Positions 45,265 through 54,358 of a stretch of 64,000 nt of DNA are shown here, piece by piece (the stretch's first letter is position 1; each line of letters opens with the position of its first letter). The notes beneath the pieces are model-generated. The model did no database searches. It saw nothing but the letters and a program-made list of their open reading frames with translations, and was not told the DNA's origin. This DNA is from Viridibacillus sp050279675 (GTDB lineage Bacteria > Bacillota > Bacilli > Bacillales_A > Planococcaceae). Location of the stretch: the NCBI RefSeq assembly GCF_050279675.1, contig NZ_JBNNUK010000016.1, forward strand, positions 24,360 through 88,359, in the 5' to 3' direction. The translations under genes and the position numbers were made by a program.

Positions 45265-45670
45265 TGATGGATTATGATGTAATTCCAAACAACTTATATA
45301 TGAATTTGATTTCTTTTTGAACAGACTTCACCAGTTGGTGAAGTTGTCCTTTTTCCATCATATGTATCGCTTCAATGCCACTAAATATAGAAGTGTGTTT
45401 CATACGAATTAAAACTCAACAAAGAACGCACACGTTTCTTAATGAAACGATGATATTGTTCTGCAATATTGTTAAGGTACCGTATTCGCCTAATTTTGAC
45501 GCCTTCAGACATCTCTTTTACTCTTCCAACTGTTCAATCGCTAAAGGGTATGCTGGGTTTTTATCAATCGTAACGACACGTGGTGTTGTAGAATGGCAAA
45601 CAGACAAGGCTTTTAAAAAAGCAATTGGCTGCACTGTTTATCTTTTATTCTTAGTGGAAAAGTTGAGTTA
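45265..45670 (-). mobile_element. IS6-family transposase remnant (C-terminal third, frameshifted)
   Basis: Translating the minus strand in pieces gives PRVVTIDKNPAYPLAIEQL, then EMSEGVKIRRIRYLNNIAEQ, YHRFIKKRVRSLLSFNSYET, and finally GIEAIHMMEKGQLHQLV up to YKLFGITS and a stop. This order and these words (DKNPAYP, RYLNNI-EQ-HR-IKKR) are diagnostic of IS6 transposases, including the last catalytic region. Frameshifts and a stop (after NSYETHFYI) show it is dead. The N-terminal part is absent. Confidence 0.85.
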
Positions 45671-45717
45671 AGTAAGCCCGAAATATAGAAAAGCGCACCT
45701 TTTCGGTACACACGACA

Positions 45718-45760
45718 AATAGCCATCTATCCTATTTTTTTCGGATAGATGGCTATTTTG
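45718..45760. terminator. Strong hairpin terminator
   Basis: AATAGCCATCTATCC (45718-45732) pairs perfectly with 45743-45757 and is followed by TTTT on the plus strand. Confidence 0.75.
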
Positions 45761-45794
45761 CACATATGGCTTGGATTTTTTTCGACCAAGGCAT

Positions 45795-46063
45795 TTAATT
45801 ATTTAAAATCTCTGGCTGCTGATGAATCGGTAAATTTGGCAATCCTGTCATTAACGTCACTATGTATTGGTAGAAATCGATGCCGTTTCAGCCAAACTTA
45901 AACAGATGGCATTCGCTTTAGCGCCTGCTTCATTAACAGAGAAAAGCCAGTTCTTACGACCGATCACATTTGGACGAATCGCATTTTCAGCCGGGTTATT
46001 ATCGACTTCAATCCTACCGTTCCACAGAAACGCGGCTATTGTAGAAAGAGAAAAACGTTTCAA
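45795..46063 (-). mobile_element. IS66-family transposase remnant (C-terminus)
   Basis: The minus strand encodes FLWNGRIEVDNNPAENAIRP followed by VIGRKNWLFSVNEAGAKANA, the typical C-terminal block of IS66 transposases with the last catalytic Glu. After LAETA a frameshift leads to GIDFYQYIVTLMTGLPNLPI and a stop near 45797, so the element is inactive. The N-terminal part has been lost at about 46050, where a palindrome begins. Confidence 0.8.
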
Positions 46064-46104
46064 AAGTGGGATGACTTTTGAAACGCTTTTGAGTTTCTAC
46101 AATA
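46037..46104. repeat. 68-bp near-perfect palindrome
   Basis: Arms of 31 bases (46037-46067 and 46074-46104) share 27 of 31 positions as inverted repeats around GGGATG. Both ends read TATTGTAGAAA inward. It overlaps the 5' break of the IS66 remnant. It could be a terminator, a miniature inverted-repeat element or a transposon end-to-end fusion. Confidence 0.85.
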
Positions 46105-46638
46105 CGTTCTTTTAATTTTTTTATTCCTAATACCTCTGAACTTTGTTTAATCGCACGAATAAGTTCTTTTTCAAATTAGTCGTCATCTTCAGCCCAAAGA
46201 ACTCTATGTGCTTTCAAAATAAAAAGGCAACGATAGCTTGTTAGCCGGCTGCCCTTTTACCAGGAGTAAAATACATCATATGTTACGGCTCAATTGTACT
46301 TAAATCAAAAAGCATTTTGACACACGGACGTGTTAAAGTACTAACTGCTTTGCTGATTGATGGATTAGACAATTACTTTATTATACTGTGCTAATTTACC
46401 CTTTTTTATACATGAAATGTGAATTATTTTTATTGCGAATGCATAGGCGTTCCACTCTTTTTTATATGTCTTTCAAGCAACTTGAATTGAAGCGCCTTCT
46501 TACTATTATGTATACGATGAATGTCTTTCCTCCATTTTTCCATAGAAACAGCGTTCCACTTCTTTTCCACTAAATATAAAAGAGGTACCTACTTAATGCC
46601 ACCAATTTGGATTATCCCTATATTCTAGTAATCTGTTA
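46105..46638. other. Decayed region with coding fragments
   Basis: The minus strand upstream of the palindrome keeps an open piece (KELIRAIKQSSEVLGIKKLK, 46130-46190) that reads through the palindrome, and another at 46400-46570 (EKWRKDIHRIHNSKKALQFK). Both look like former protein-coding sequence, but I cannot assign a family. A weak GC hairpin lies at 46220-46258. No intact gene is present. Confidence 0.45.
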
Positions 46639-46968
46639 CTATTCGTAACGTACTACCCTTGACGTGATTTCTGATACTGGTTCAAACAGAAGCCATGTAC
46701 AGTTTTTTCCTTCTGCATAACCAATGAAATACAATAAGTCTTTTGGTAAATCTTTGTCTTCCGTGATATTTTCAAATAAAGGGATAAACCAACCATAATC
46801 TCCTTTAGGAAAAACAGTGAGCTCCATCTCATTTGTAGAAGTTAATTGAACTTGTGTTTTCAACCACTCCACAGTTTCTTCCGAAATACTAAAAGTGGAT
46901 ACTGATAGCATTGTTTCAGCTAATTTCACTTTTTGAGCATTGATATCAAAACTTTTTTCTTCAGTCAT
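46639..46968 (-). CDS. Hypothetical protein (109 aa)
   Basis: Soluble acidic protein with GGGGGA 6 bases before ATG 46968. It has a helical N-terminus (FSISEETVEWLKTQVQL) and strand-turn segments (MELTVFPKGDYGWFIPLFE, CTWLLFEPVSEI). Similar small acidic proteins in Bacilli often lie in accessory or toxin-immunity regions, but nothing here proves that. It lies among mobile-element remnants. Confidence 0.65.
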   Translation of the reverse strand: MTEEKSFDINAQKVKLAETMLSVSTFSISEETVEWLKTQVQLTSTNEMELTVFPKGDYGWFIPLFENITEDKDLPKDLLYFIGYAEGKNCTWLLFEPVSEITSRVVRYE

Positions 46969-47167
46969 AATAAGTCCCCCGATTATATCTTTATTTAGAT
47001 AAATTGCATCCTCTTCATTTTACGATATTTAACGCCCTGTGAAGTTATTTTTTTTACTTACTTTTATATAACCACCTTTTGCAAATTAATAATGAGTCTT
47101 AGTTTTTTATAACATTGGAGGATTTTCCATTTCTAGGTATACCAACTTAGTTACCACTTTTGTCATA

Positions 47168-47300
47168 ACATTATGTCGTTGTAGCTTTTTTCACTGTTAC
47201 TTTATCGATAATTTTCGATACTTTGCCTTCTGTTGTGAATGACAATGAACGTGATATTGTTTTGTTTGTGTTAAGGTCGATTTCATATCTTTTAAATAAA
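47168..47300 (-). pseudogene. Short C-terminal remnant of an unidentified protein
   Basis: The minus strand is open for RYEIDLNTNKTISRSLSF then TTEGKVSKIIDKVTVKKA and a stop. The pattern of short amphipathic strands looks like the end of a beta-rich secreted or lipoprotein domain. No start or upstream frame is present. Confidence 0.4.
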
Positions 47301-47380
47301 ATGATAATAAATTGATAATTTATAAGGAATTCTACTTATTAAATGTTATAATTTTCAAAGTGAAATGGAGGAGAGATTAT

Positions 47381-49975
47381 TTGAAATATTTTACTAAAGT
47401 TATTCTATTATCATTTTTAGGGCTATTATGTATATTTACGTTTTCTCTAGATAATGAAGCTAAAGCAGCTGAAAAAGTAACACAGCTTAATTTTACACCC
47501 TTTGATACAGAACTAGATAAAGATCATGATATTCTTTACATGACAGATTTGGGGAGTAAAACAATTTATGCACACTATTATAAAACTGGGCAAATAAAGT
47601 CGCTGAATCTCCCTTATGCAGCGGAACGATTAACATTACGAAACGGTATACTTTATGTAACACAGATGAAACAAAGTCATACAGATTCTACAGGAAGTCC
47701 AAATACCGGAGCAATTGCCGCTATTAAGACAAACGATTTTACAATTGATTATATCCTGGATGTTGAAACGGATCCATATGATATTGCAGTAGATAAAGAT
47801 AACTATTTATACATAACCCCAGGTTCAGGGCAACATAATAACATGCTCGTATATAATTTAGCTACAAAACAGCGTGTGGAAAATACAAAAAACACAGCTA
47901 TTTATGAACAATCGACTGTGGTCTACAATGAAGAATTATCGAAACTTTATACAATTTCTAAAGGTATCACACCCACTGATATCTACGCGAAAGAAATAAA
48001 TCACGGGATTATTACAGCAAGCTATGACTCACCTTATCATGGGGATTATGCAATAAATCAAACATCAAATTTAACTCCTGATGGATTAAGCCTATATAAT
48101 CTAGGAACTGCGTATAGTTTAACATCAGTCAAGTCTGGTGATATGACATATAAACTTGGCTTTGATGAACGTTACGACGATTTCGCCTTTAATGACCAAT
48201 TAACATTTGCCGCAAGTCGATCATCAGGGATTGATGTTTACGCTTATGATACAAATGATTTCCTATATACGCTTTATGGTACGAAGCGAGTAAAAAAAGT
48301 GTTCGTAAATGATGGACTAATTGCAATCATAGAAGATGGCAAGGCTAAATACTCCATTCTCTATAATGAAAATCTTCAATCCAATCCCATGTCAATTACA
48401 AAGTCAACATTTGAAGCTAAAAATAGCTATAACAATACTATTATTGAGAATTTGCAAGACGGTGCCAAATATTTACCACTAAACAGCACTTTTAAAATGT
48501 ACTTCAACCAAAAAATATCTGAAATCAATCCTGACAAGATTACACTTAAAGATGCCAGTGGAGAAGTACCACACACTGTCACTGTAAATAAGAATGTCGT
48601 AACAGTTCAACCTAAAGAACTGAAATATTTCACTGATTACACACTTACCATTACTGATGGTGCAGTAGTAGGCTATCAAGGTGCAACACAAGACACTACT
48701 ACTAGCTACCATTTCACTACAAAAGCATTACCAACATCAGGCCTAACTTTATCAGTGAACGATGATGCTGCACCTGCTAAATATATTTTCACAGCATCTG
48801 CCGCACAAGGAAGCAACATCGAATATCAATTTTCGGTTGCAACATCAGGTTATTATACAGTTGTTCAACCATTTAGCAGTTCTCGTAACTTCATTTGGCA
48901 ACCTACACGTTCAGACAGTTATACTATTAAAGTAGATGCACGTAGCAAAAACTCTGGTAATCTATCTGACACCTATTCATTGAAAAGTATAACTGTTGTA
49001 GATCATGAATTACCAAAAATCACAACTACAACGACTAGCTATGATAAAAATCTAAATACCGTCACCGTCTTCATTCAGGCTATAGACAATATTGGTATTC
49101 GTTCGATTACATTGCCGAATGATAAGGTTGTAAACAGTGACAAAGCAACATTTACAGTAAGTAAAAACGGGAGCTATTTTGTAGAGGTTGAAGATTTATT
49201 CGGTAATGTACGAACTGAAGAAATCTGTGTCAACGACATTGATAATGCACCTCCAACACTTACAGTTAAACCAAACACAACAAAACCAACTAAAAAGAAT
49301 GTCACATTAACAATTAATGCAACTGATAATGTAGGTATAAAAAAACTTACATTACCAGATGGGTCAATATTAAAATCTAGCACTGCTACTTTTACTGCTA
49401 CAAAAAATGGCACGTACAAAGTCGTTGCAGAAGATTATGCAGGCTTTAAAAAGACCTATAAATATACCGTTTCTAATATTTACAAACAAGCACCGAAAAC
49501 TCCAGTAGTTCATACTCTTGGAGATGCGGATGTAATGATTTCTGGTACAGCAGAACCATATGTAGATTTCGTCTTAAAAATACCTGGTAAAAAAGCAATG
49601 GTAACATGGACATCTGATGATGGTACATTCAAGTTTTACATTCCTCGACAAAAAGCAGGTGCAAAAGTAACATTTTATGCTAAAAACCCACTTGGGCAAA
49701 CAAGTAAAATGAAAACGATTATTGTGAAGGATACTACGCCACCCCCAGTATCAAATATATCGATTACATCGGCATCTATGATAAATGTAAAATCTGAAAG
49801 CAGTGCAACAGTATACATTTATAACGGCAAAAAGTTAGTGAAGAAAACCACAGCGAAAAAATCAGGCTATGTACGTGTACAAATACCTCGCCAAAAAGTA
49901 GGCACTACATTATCGATCTATGCAAAAGATAAAGTAGGTAATAAAAGTAAAGTGAAGAAATTTACAATAAAATAA
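47381..49975 (+). CDS. Secreted surface protein with beta-propeller-like and Ig-like repeats
   Basis: 864 residues from TTG 47381, with GGAGGAG 8 bases upstream. A signal peptide (KVILLSFLGLLCIFTF, cleavage after EAKAA near residue 30) sends it out of the cell. Residues ~35-330 show repeated strand units with D-x-D and IAVDKDNYLYIT, as in YncE-like propellers. A Big_5/SbsA Ig domain follows (about 350-450). Next are two copies of an Ig-like unit starting DNIGIRSITLP and DNVGIKKLTLP (about 570-700), and two C-terminal Big-type units with matching ends (FYIPRQKAGAKVTFYAK and VQIPRQKVGTTLSIYAKD). No anchor motif is visible. It may act in adhesion or the cell surface layer. Confidence 0.85.
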   Translation: MKYFTKVILLSFLGLLCIFTFSLDNEAKAAEKVTQLNFTPFDTELDKDHDILYMTDLGSKTIYAHYYKTGQIKSLNLPYAAERLTLRNGILYVTQMKQSHTDSTGSPNTGAIAAIKTNDFTIDYILDVETDPYDIAVDKDNYLYITPGSGQHNNMLVYNLATKQRVENTKNTAIYEQSTVVYNEELSKLYTISKGITPTDIYAKEINHGIITASYDSPYHGDYAINQTSNLTPDGLSLYNLGTAYSLTSVKSGDMTYKLGFDERYDDFAFNDQLTFAASRSSGIDVYAYDTNDFLYTLYGTKRVKKVFVNDGLIAIIEDGKAKYSILYNENLQSNPMSITKSTFEAKNSYNNTIIENLQDGAKYLPLNSTFKMYFNQKISEINPDKITLKDASGEVPHTVTVNKNVVTVQPKELKYFTDYTLTITDGAVVGYQGATQDTTTSYHFTTKALPTSGLTLSVNDDAAPAKYIFTASAAQGSNIEYQFSVATSGYYTVVQPFSSSRNFIWQPTRSDSYTIKVDARSKNSGNLSDTYSLKSITVVDHELPKITTTTTSYDKNLNTVTVFIQAIDNIGIRSITLPNDKVVNSDKATFTVSKNGSYFVEVEDLFGNVRTEEICVNDIDNAPPTLTVKPNTTKPTKKNVTLTINATDNVGIKKLTLPDGSILKSSTATFTATKNGTYKVVAEDYAGFKKTYKYTVSNIYKQAPKTPVVHTLGDADVMISGTAEPYVDFVLKIPGKKAMVTWTSDDGTFKFYIPRQKAGAKVTFYAKNPLGQTSKMKTIIVKDTTPPPVSNISITSASMINVKSESSATVYIYNGKKLVKKTTAKKSGYVRVQIPRQKVGTTLSIYAKDKVGNKSKVKKFTIK

Positions 49976-49980
49976 CGCAT

Positions 49981-50014
49981 AAAAAGGAAGTGATATATAT
50001 TACTTCCTTTTTTC
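49981..50014 (+). terminator. Terminator of the surface-protein gene
   Basis: AAAAAGGAAGT (49981-49991) pairs perfectly with ACTTCCTTTTT (50002-50012) and runs into more T residues. Confidence 0.88.
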
Positions 50015-50228
50015 TTGCTTCTATTAGTGGAGATTACTTATTGTTTAAGAACTGTGATAGTTAGATATAAAACTTACAATTTTCATAATTTACAAAGCTT
50101 TTTCTAGCAACTCTTATTTCCATAGAAAAACTACTTAACTATTCCTGCTTCCTAATATTAGTAATATACTTCACTTGTTATTCATGATACGATTTGGTCT
50201 TGATTATCTTATAGGAAGTGTTTATTTT

Positions 50229-50960
50229 ATGCCTTTGACTTTTGCTCACCCAGCAGCTGTACTACCCTTTTATAGGAATAATAAATATATTAATTTTTCA
50301 GCAATGGTAATAGGAAGTATGGCTCCAGATTTTGAATATTTTTTAAGAGGTAGACCATATGGTGATATTGGTCATACCCTTTTAGGTTTTTTCTACTTTA
50401 ATTTACCTCTCGCTTTGGTAGTTTATCTTGTATATCACTTATTTATCCATCAAACTTTTTCTACTCATCTACCTAAGTTCTTACAAGGATTTCATACTAG
50501 AAACATTGTTACTGATTACAAATTCAAACCCATTGTTTGGATCTATTCGACTCTATTTGGGATGCTAACACATGTACTTTGGGATTCATTTACTCATATT
50601 AGTGGATTCATGGTAGCAAGGATTCCCTTGCTCACTAATTCTATTAATTTTAATGGTTTTAGTTTTCCAATTTTCAAAGTAATACAACATACAAGTACAC
50701 TATTCGGATTAATTTTAATAAGTGGTTTATTTATTATAAAATCGTATTTAAATAAAAGTGACTTAATCGTACTTATTAGTGTTCGTCACAAACTTAGTTA
50801 TTGGACACTTATCTTCATTTCTACACTTGCCCTATTTTTAATGTGGAACATACTGAATAATGTTTCTTTCAAGAATTATGGTACTCTAGTTGTTCGAGTA
50901 ATAGATTCATCTTTCTTAAGCTTATTAATAGTTTCGATCTATTTTAAGTATAGAAAATAG
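50229..50960 (+). CDS. DUF4184 family membrane protein
   Basis: 243 residues from ATG 50229 (MPLTFAHPAAVLPFYR), with AGGAAG upstream. The conserved opening PLTFAHPAAVLP, GSMAPDFEYFLRG and GHTLLGFF, then HVLWDSFTH, are the signature of DUF4184, a membrane family with histidine and aspartate residues that may bind metal. About six hydrophobic helices are present. The activity is unknown. Confidence 0.88.
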   Translation: MPLTFAHPAAVLPFYRNNKYINFSAMVIGSMAPDFEYFLRGRPYGDIGHTLLGFFYFNLPLALVVYLVYHLFIHQTFSTHLPKFLQGFHTRNIVTDYKFKPIVWIYSTLFGMLTHVLWDSFTHISGFMVARIPLLTNSINFNGFSFPIFKVIQHTSTLFGLILISGLFIIKSYLNKSDLIVLISVRHKLSYWTLIFISTLALFLMWNILNNVSFKNYGTLVVRVIDSSFLSLLIVSIYFKYRK

Positions 50961-50987
50961 GAAACGTTCCCATATAAATACTTTTTA

Positions 50988-51028
50988 AAAAAGATGACTC
51001 AGGCGGATAGCCGAAGTCATCTTTTTAA
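50988..51028. terminator. Bidirectional terminator
   Basis: AAAAAGATGACT (50988-50999) pairs with AGTCATCTTTTT (51015-51026). It lies between the converging DUF4184 gene and the alcohol dehydrogenase remnant. Confidence 0.82.
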
Positions 51029-51074
51029 CATTAAATCTAATAAGCTCTTTAATAATCTATCCGTTCTTTTGAAA

Positions 51075-51308
51075 CTACTTTTGTTTCTCTACAATAACAC
51101 CTTCAAATGCTAATTTATAAATCGCTAAAATATCTTCTTTTAGCAATGATAGTGGACTTCTAGCTAGAATACGTTTTTGTTCAATCGCATCATTTGTAAG
51201 TCCTTCTAAAGCATCTTCCGTAATATTAAAGCCTTTTAAAGTAGATAGCATGTTAACATCCTCTACAAGACGTTTTAACTCAATTACACATTTAATTGTA
51301 ATATACAT
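51075..51308 (-). pseudogene. C-terminal remnant of an iron-containing alcohol dehydrogenase
   Basis: The 77-residue frame contains NITEDALEGLTNDAIEQKRI followed by LARSPLSLLKEDILAIYKLA, which matches the helical C-terminus of Fe-dependent alcohol dehydrogenases (about 380 residues when complete). The first residues (MYITIKCVIEL) do not match, and the catalytic and NAD-binding parts are missing. It sits 3 bases after the stop of the lipoprotein gene on the same strand. Confidence 0.75.
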
Positions 51309-51311
51309 AGC

Positions 51312-51683
51312 TCATTTCCCTACTACAAACCCAACTACACGATTGTTATCTTGGTTAATCAAAACTTCTGGTAAACCAGTAACGGCATATGAGTTGTTTT
51401 TGAAAGTTACTTTATATACAACTTGCCCAATATCTTTTGGATCAGAAATTTCATCCGATGCATCGACTAAATAGTCTGTAATACTGGCTGTACCAACTTG
51501 GATTGTTTCTGAAGTTCCACAATTATTTTTGATAAGATAATCTATTGCTACTTGAGTTACATTTATTTTAATATCATTTGATAATTCAAATGACACATCA
51601 ATACGCTCTTCATCACTAGCACATCCGAATAACATGATTGATAAGCAAAAGAAAACGATGGTATTTATCATTTTCCGTTTCAA
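51312..51683 (-). CDS. Small lipoprotein (123 aa)
   Basis: TTG start at 51683 with GGGGAG upstream. A lipoprotein signal peptide has lipobox IMLFGC (Cys21). The mature part of about 100 residues ends in a compact beta domain (VVYKVTFKNNSYAVTGLPEV) resembling small lipoprotein domains of Bacilli. Function unknown. Confidence 0.75.
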   Translation of the reverse strand: MKRKMINTIVFFCLSIMLFGCASDEERIDVSFELSNDIKINVTQVAIDYLIKNNCGTSETIQVGTASITDYLVDASDEISDPKDIGQVVYKVTFKNNSYAVTGLPEVLINQDNNRVVGFVVGK

Positions 51684-52026
51684 TAAAACTCCCCTTTTTT
51701 CAAACGTATTTTAAACAAAGGCATAAAAGCTAATGTCATCATATTTTTTTGTAGATAATTGAAATATTGATAATTACTCATATTAGACTATGCTTCAATA
51801 GTTGATATCATATGTATAAAATGATTGGAATATAAAAGAGCAGCGACATAATATCGCTGCTCAATAAGAAATTACAATTTTCCACCTTGTTTTTTATAAA
51901 TTTTTATATCAGTAGGTTATTGATACATAATTGATAAAGTTTACAGTTTTTTGATATCAACGAAGCCGATTGAGGTTTGAATTATTAGTACTGGTCATAT
52001 GTCTCCTACTATACACTTTTTTAACC
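51684..52026. other. Intergenic region with the EamA terminator
   Basis: About 340 bases between two minus-strand genes. The only structure seen is a 9-bp perfect stem, GAGCAGCGA (51838-51846) with 51854-51862, followed on the minus strand by TTTTATATT. It probably ends the EamA transcript. The lipoprotein promoter lies to its left. Confidence 0.65.
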
Positions 52027-52938
52027 TCAATCCTTTTTTACCACTCTCCCAAAATAATTCGTCCCTATGACTCCCATTATGATCACTAATGCTCCTACTA
52101 AATGATAATAGTGAAATTCCTCTTGTAGAAAAAGAACTCCCGCTAAAATCGTAATGAGCGTCGCAACATTACTGAAAACACTCATTTTAGATGCAGCCAT
52201 TTTGGATAAGGCATAATTTGATAAAAACGAAGTAATAAGTGAAGAAAGAATACCTAAATAAACAATGGCTAAAACAAAATCTAAATGCATAATTGGTTTG
52301 AAGAATTGTTTCGTAGTACCATTGATAACATTCATACTAATGGCTATTCCGTTAAAACCTATAAATCCAAAAAGTGTCATTATATACGTTAAAGTAAACA
52401 ATGAATACTGTTGCGTTAACTTTCTTGCAAATACATTATAAAGTGCTGATGTAATGGCTGATAACAAGATAAATCCACTTCCAATGAAGCTAACCTTAGC
52501 TGTCCCTACCCCGTTCATCATGAAAATAAAGATGACCCCAAGTACTGATAAGCTAACGCATATTAGCTGTTTAAATGAAGTTTTTTCTTTCAAGATTAAA
52601 CTAGCTAACAGTAATGTAAAGATCGGAATGGTAGCTTGAATAATGCCTGCTTCTGAAGAAGAAGTACGCGCTAGACCAAACACTTGGAAAGCAAAAAATA
52701 AAATAGGATAAAGTAATGCTAAAGGAAGTATTCTCTGCAAATCCTTCCATCCAATTTGTAATTTATTTTTACTAAATAACAGAAAAATCGTTGCTACAAT
52801 CCATGCAACTGTAAAACGATGTGCCAGTGTATCTAATGGACTTGCCACCGTTAGTGCAATTTTGACAAACATAAAGGAAAGTCCAATTATAAGGGCATAT
52901 ATAATTGCTGCGATATATGCTTTTTTCATTTCTTTCAT
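52027..52938 (-). CDS. EamA/DMT family transporter
   Basis: 303 residues with ten hydrophobic helices in two repeated halves (each an EamA domain of about 140 residues), for example KAYIAAIIYALIIGLSFMFVK and GSGFILLSAITSALYNVFARK by key residues. Members export amino acids and metabolites. AGAGG precedes ATG 52938. The gene diverges from the barstar gene, and the spacer between them holds a GC-rich palindrome (GTCCGGCCGGTAC) and repeated ATCTGTACCGATACAGAT-like words. Confidence 0.88.
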   Translation of the reverse strand: MKEMKKAYIAAIIYALIIGLSFMFVKIALTVASPLDTLAHRFTVAWIVATIFLLFSKNKLQIGWKDLQRILPLALLYPILFFAFQVFGLARTSSSEAGIIQATIPIFTLLLASLILKEKTSFKQLICVSLSVLGVIFIFMMNGVGTAKVSFIGSGFILLSAITSALYNVFARKLTQQYSLFTLTYIMTLFGFIGFNGIAISMNVINGTTKQFFKPIMHLDFVLAIVYLGILSSLITSFLSNYALSKMAASKMSVFSNVATLITILAGVLFLQEEFHYYHLVGALVIIMGVIGTNYFGRVVKKD

Positions 52939-53130
52939 ACGATATTACCTCTTTTCGATTAGTCCGGCCGGTACAACTATCGTATTAAAAAACACATATT
53001 TATACGACTACAAAAAAACACATCTGTACCGATACAGATTGAATTAACCAAAAAAGTATTCTACAATAATTTTTAGTAACATAGACCGGATAGTCCAAGA
53101 AGAAAAATTGAAATTGGTAGGTGCAAAATA

Positions 53131-53616
53131 GTGGGTAAACTGGAGAAATGGCGTGAACTTATACAAAATGGCAGTATTATTTTGTTTTGGGATACAAAGA
53201 TTTTGGAGCGGAATTTAAAACAATTAGAACGTGATGGTTTTGAAATATATAGTTTTGATTGCATCCTTTGGAATGAGAAAAATTTTCACGAAGAGCTTGC
53301 AAGTACTCTTCATTTCCCTGATTACTATGGTGAAAATTTAAATGCTTTTAATGATTGTTTATCAGACATAGTACCTAAGAAAACAGGTTTTATTTTAACT
53401 TTTAAAAATTATGATGTTTTCACGAATAGGTATCCTGACATTGCCTATGATATTTTAGATATTATCCAATTAAATGCTTGGAGAAACCTTATTGAAGGTA
53501 ACGTTTTACTGGGATTTGTTCAATCAAATGATGGGAATTTCTCTATGCCACCGGTAGGCGGGATGTCTCCCGAATGGAATAGTGATGAGTGGCTCGAAAA
53601 AAATAGAGAACTGTGA
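53131..53616 (+). CDS. Barstar family protein (ribonuclease inhibitor-like)
   Basis: 161 residues from GTG 53131. The core HFPDYYGENLNAFNDCL (about residue 68) is the barstar signature, in which the helix and the Asp residue block the active site of barnase-type RNases. An extra N-terminal ~30 residues and a C-terminal tail (MSPEWNSDEWLEKN) extend beyond classic barstar (about 90). No barnase, colicin-type or other toxin gene is adjacent, so it is an orphan inhibitor or an immunity gene without its toxin. Confidence 0.87.
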   Translation: MGKLEKWRELIQNGSIILFWDTKILERNLKQLERDGFEIYSFDCILWNEKNFHEELASTLHFPDYYGENLNAFNDCLSDIVPKKTGFILTFKNYDVFTNRYPDIAYDILDIIQLNAWRNLIEGNVLLGFVQSNDGNFSMPPVGGMSPEWNSDEWLEKNREL

Positions 53617-53630
53617 CACATATTCAATTA

Positions 53631-53662
53631 AAAAAGGACCATTTAAATTGGTCCTTTTTTTT
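53631..53662 (+). terminator. Terminator of the barstar gene
   Basis: AAAAAGGACCA pairs with TGGTCCTTTTT around TTTAAAT, then more T residues follow. Confidence 0.85.
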
Positions 53663-53777
53663 ATTAATCAAATATCAACAATATTATTTATCAAAAAAGT
53701 TTTCAAAACTAATATTTTGAAAAAATACTAATAAGTTGTTACGTCTACTTTACTAAAGCTCTGTTGAAAAAGCTTAG

Positions 53778-54335
53778 TTAGGTTGTTGGATAATAAATCG
53801 TCATACTCAATCGTGTTAAAGTGTCCCCCGAATTACAATATGTGTGAGGTCTATCAGCCTTAAATCTGATTGAGTCACCACTTTTTAAAATATAACTACT
53901 GTCACTTACACTTATCGTTACTTCTCCATCAAAAACTGTGATAAATTCCTCAGTTCCCTCTCTATGAGAATCAGAGCTTAATGCCCCTTCTTGTTCTATT
54001 TCAACCGAGTAAACTTCAAAGCGTCTATCCTCTTGGAAAGGAAATGAGGGATAGACTCTATAACGTCCATTGTCTTCAGACAATACTTGAATTTCACTTT
54101 TTAAAACAACTTTAGTATCTGGTTGAGGATTATTTATTAGTGAAGTAAAGGATATCTTTAATCCATTAGCTATTTTCCAAATAGTTGTTAGAGTTGGACT
54201 TGATTCTCCTCTTTCTATTTGTCCTATCATCGTTTTACTTACTCCACTTAGTTGAGAGACCTTTTCCAAACTTAATTTTTCCTTCTCTCTGATTGCTTTT
54301 AAATTCTTTGCAAGAATAAGTTGTATTTCTTCCAT
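53778..54335 (-). CDS. XRE-type regulator with C-terminal cupin domain
   Basis: 185 residues. The N-terminal helix-turn-helix (residues 7-62) shows LKAIREKEKLSLEKVSQLSG and SKTMIGQIERGESSPTLTTI. The C-terminal cupin (about 110-180, EEFITVFDGEVTISVSDSSYILKSGD) usually binds a small ligand. GGAGTG precedes the ATG. It diverges from the LysE-type exporter gene, and the inverted repeat between them is a likely operator, so it probably controls that exporter in response to an amino acid or similar compound. Confidence 0.9.
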   Translation of the reverse strand: MEEIQLILAKNLKAIREKEKLSLEKVSQLSGVSKTMIGQIERGESSPTLTTIWKIANGLKISFTSLINNPQPDTKVVLKSEIQVLSEDNGRYRVYPSFPFQEDRRFEVYSVEIEQEGALSSDSHREGTEEFITVFDGEVTISVSDSSYILKSGDSIRFKADRPHTYCNSGDTLTRLSMTIYYPTT

Positions 54336-54358
54336 AAACTCACTCCTATTTCATGTAC

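Noticed and set aside
46388..46573. 61-codon plus-strand frame
   Set aside because: No ribosome binding site. The opposite strand has the more protein-like frame, and neither is intact.
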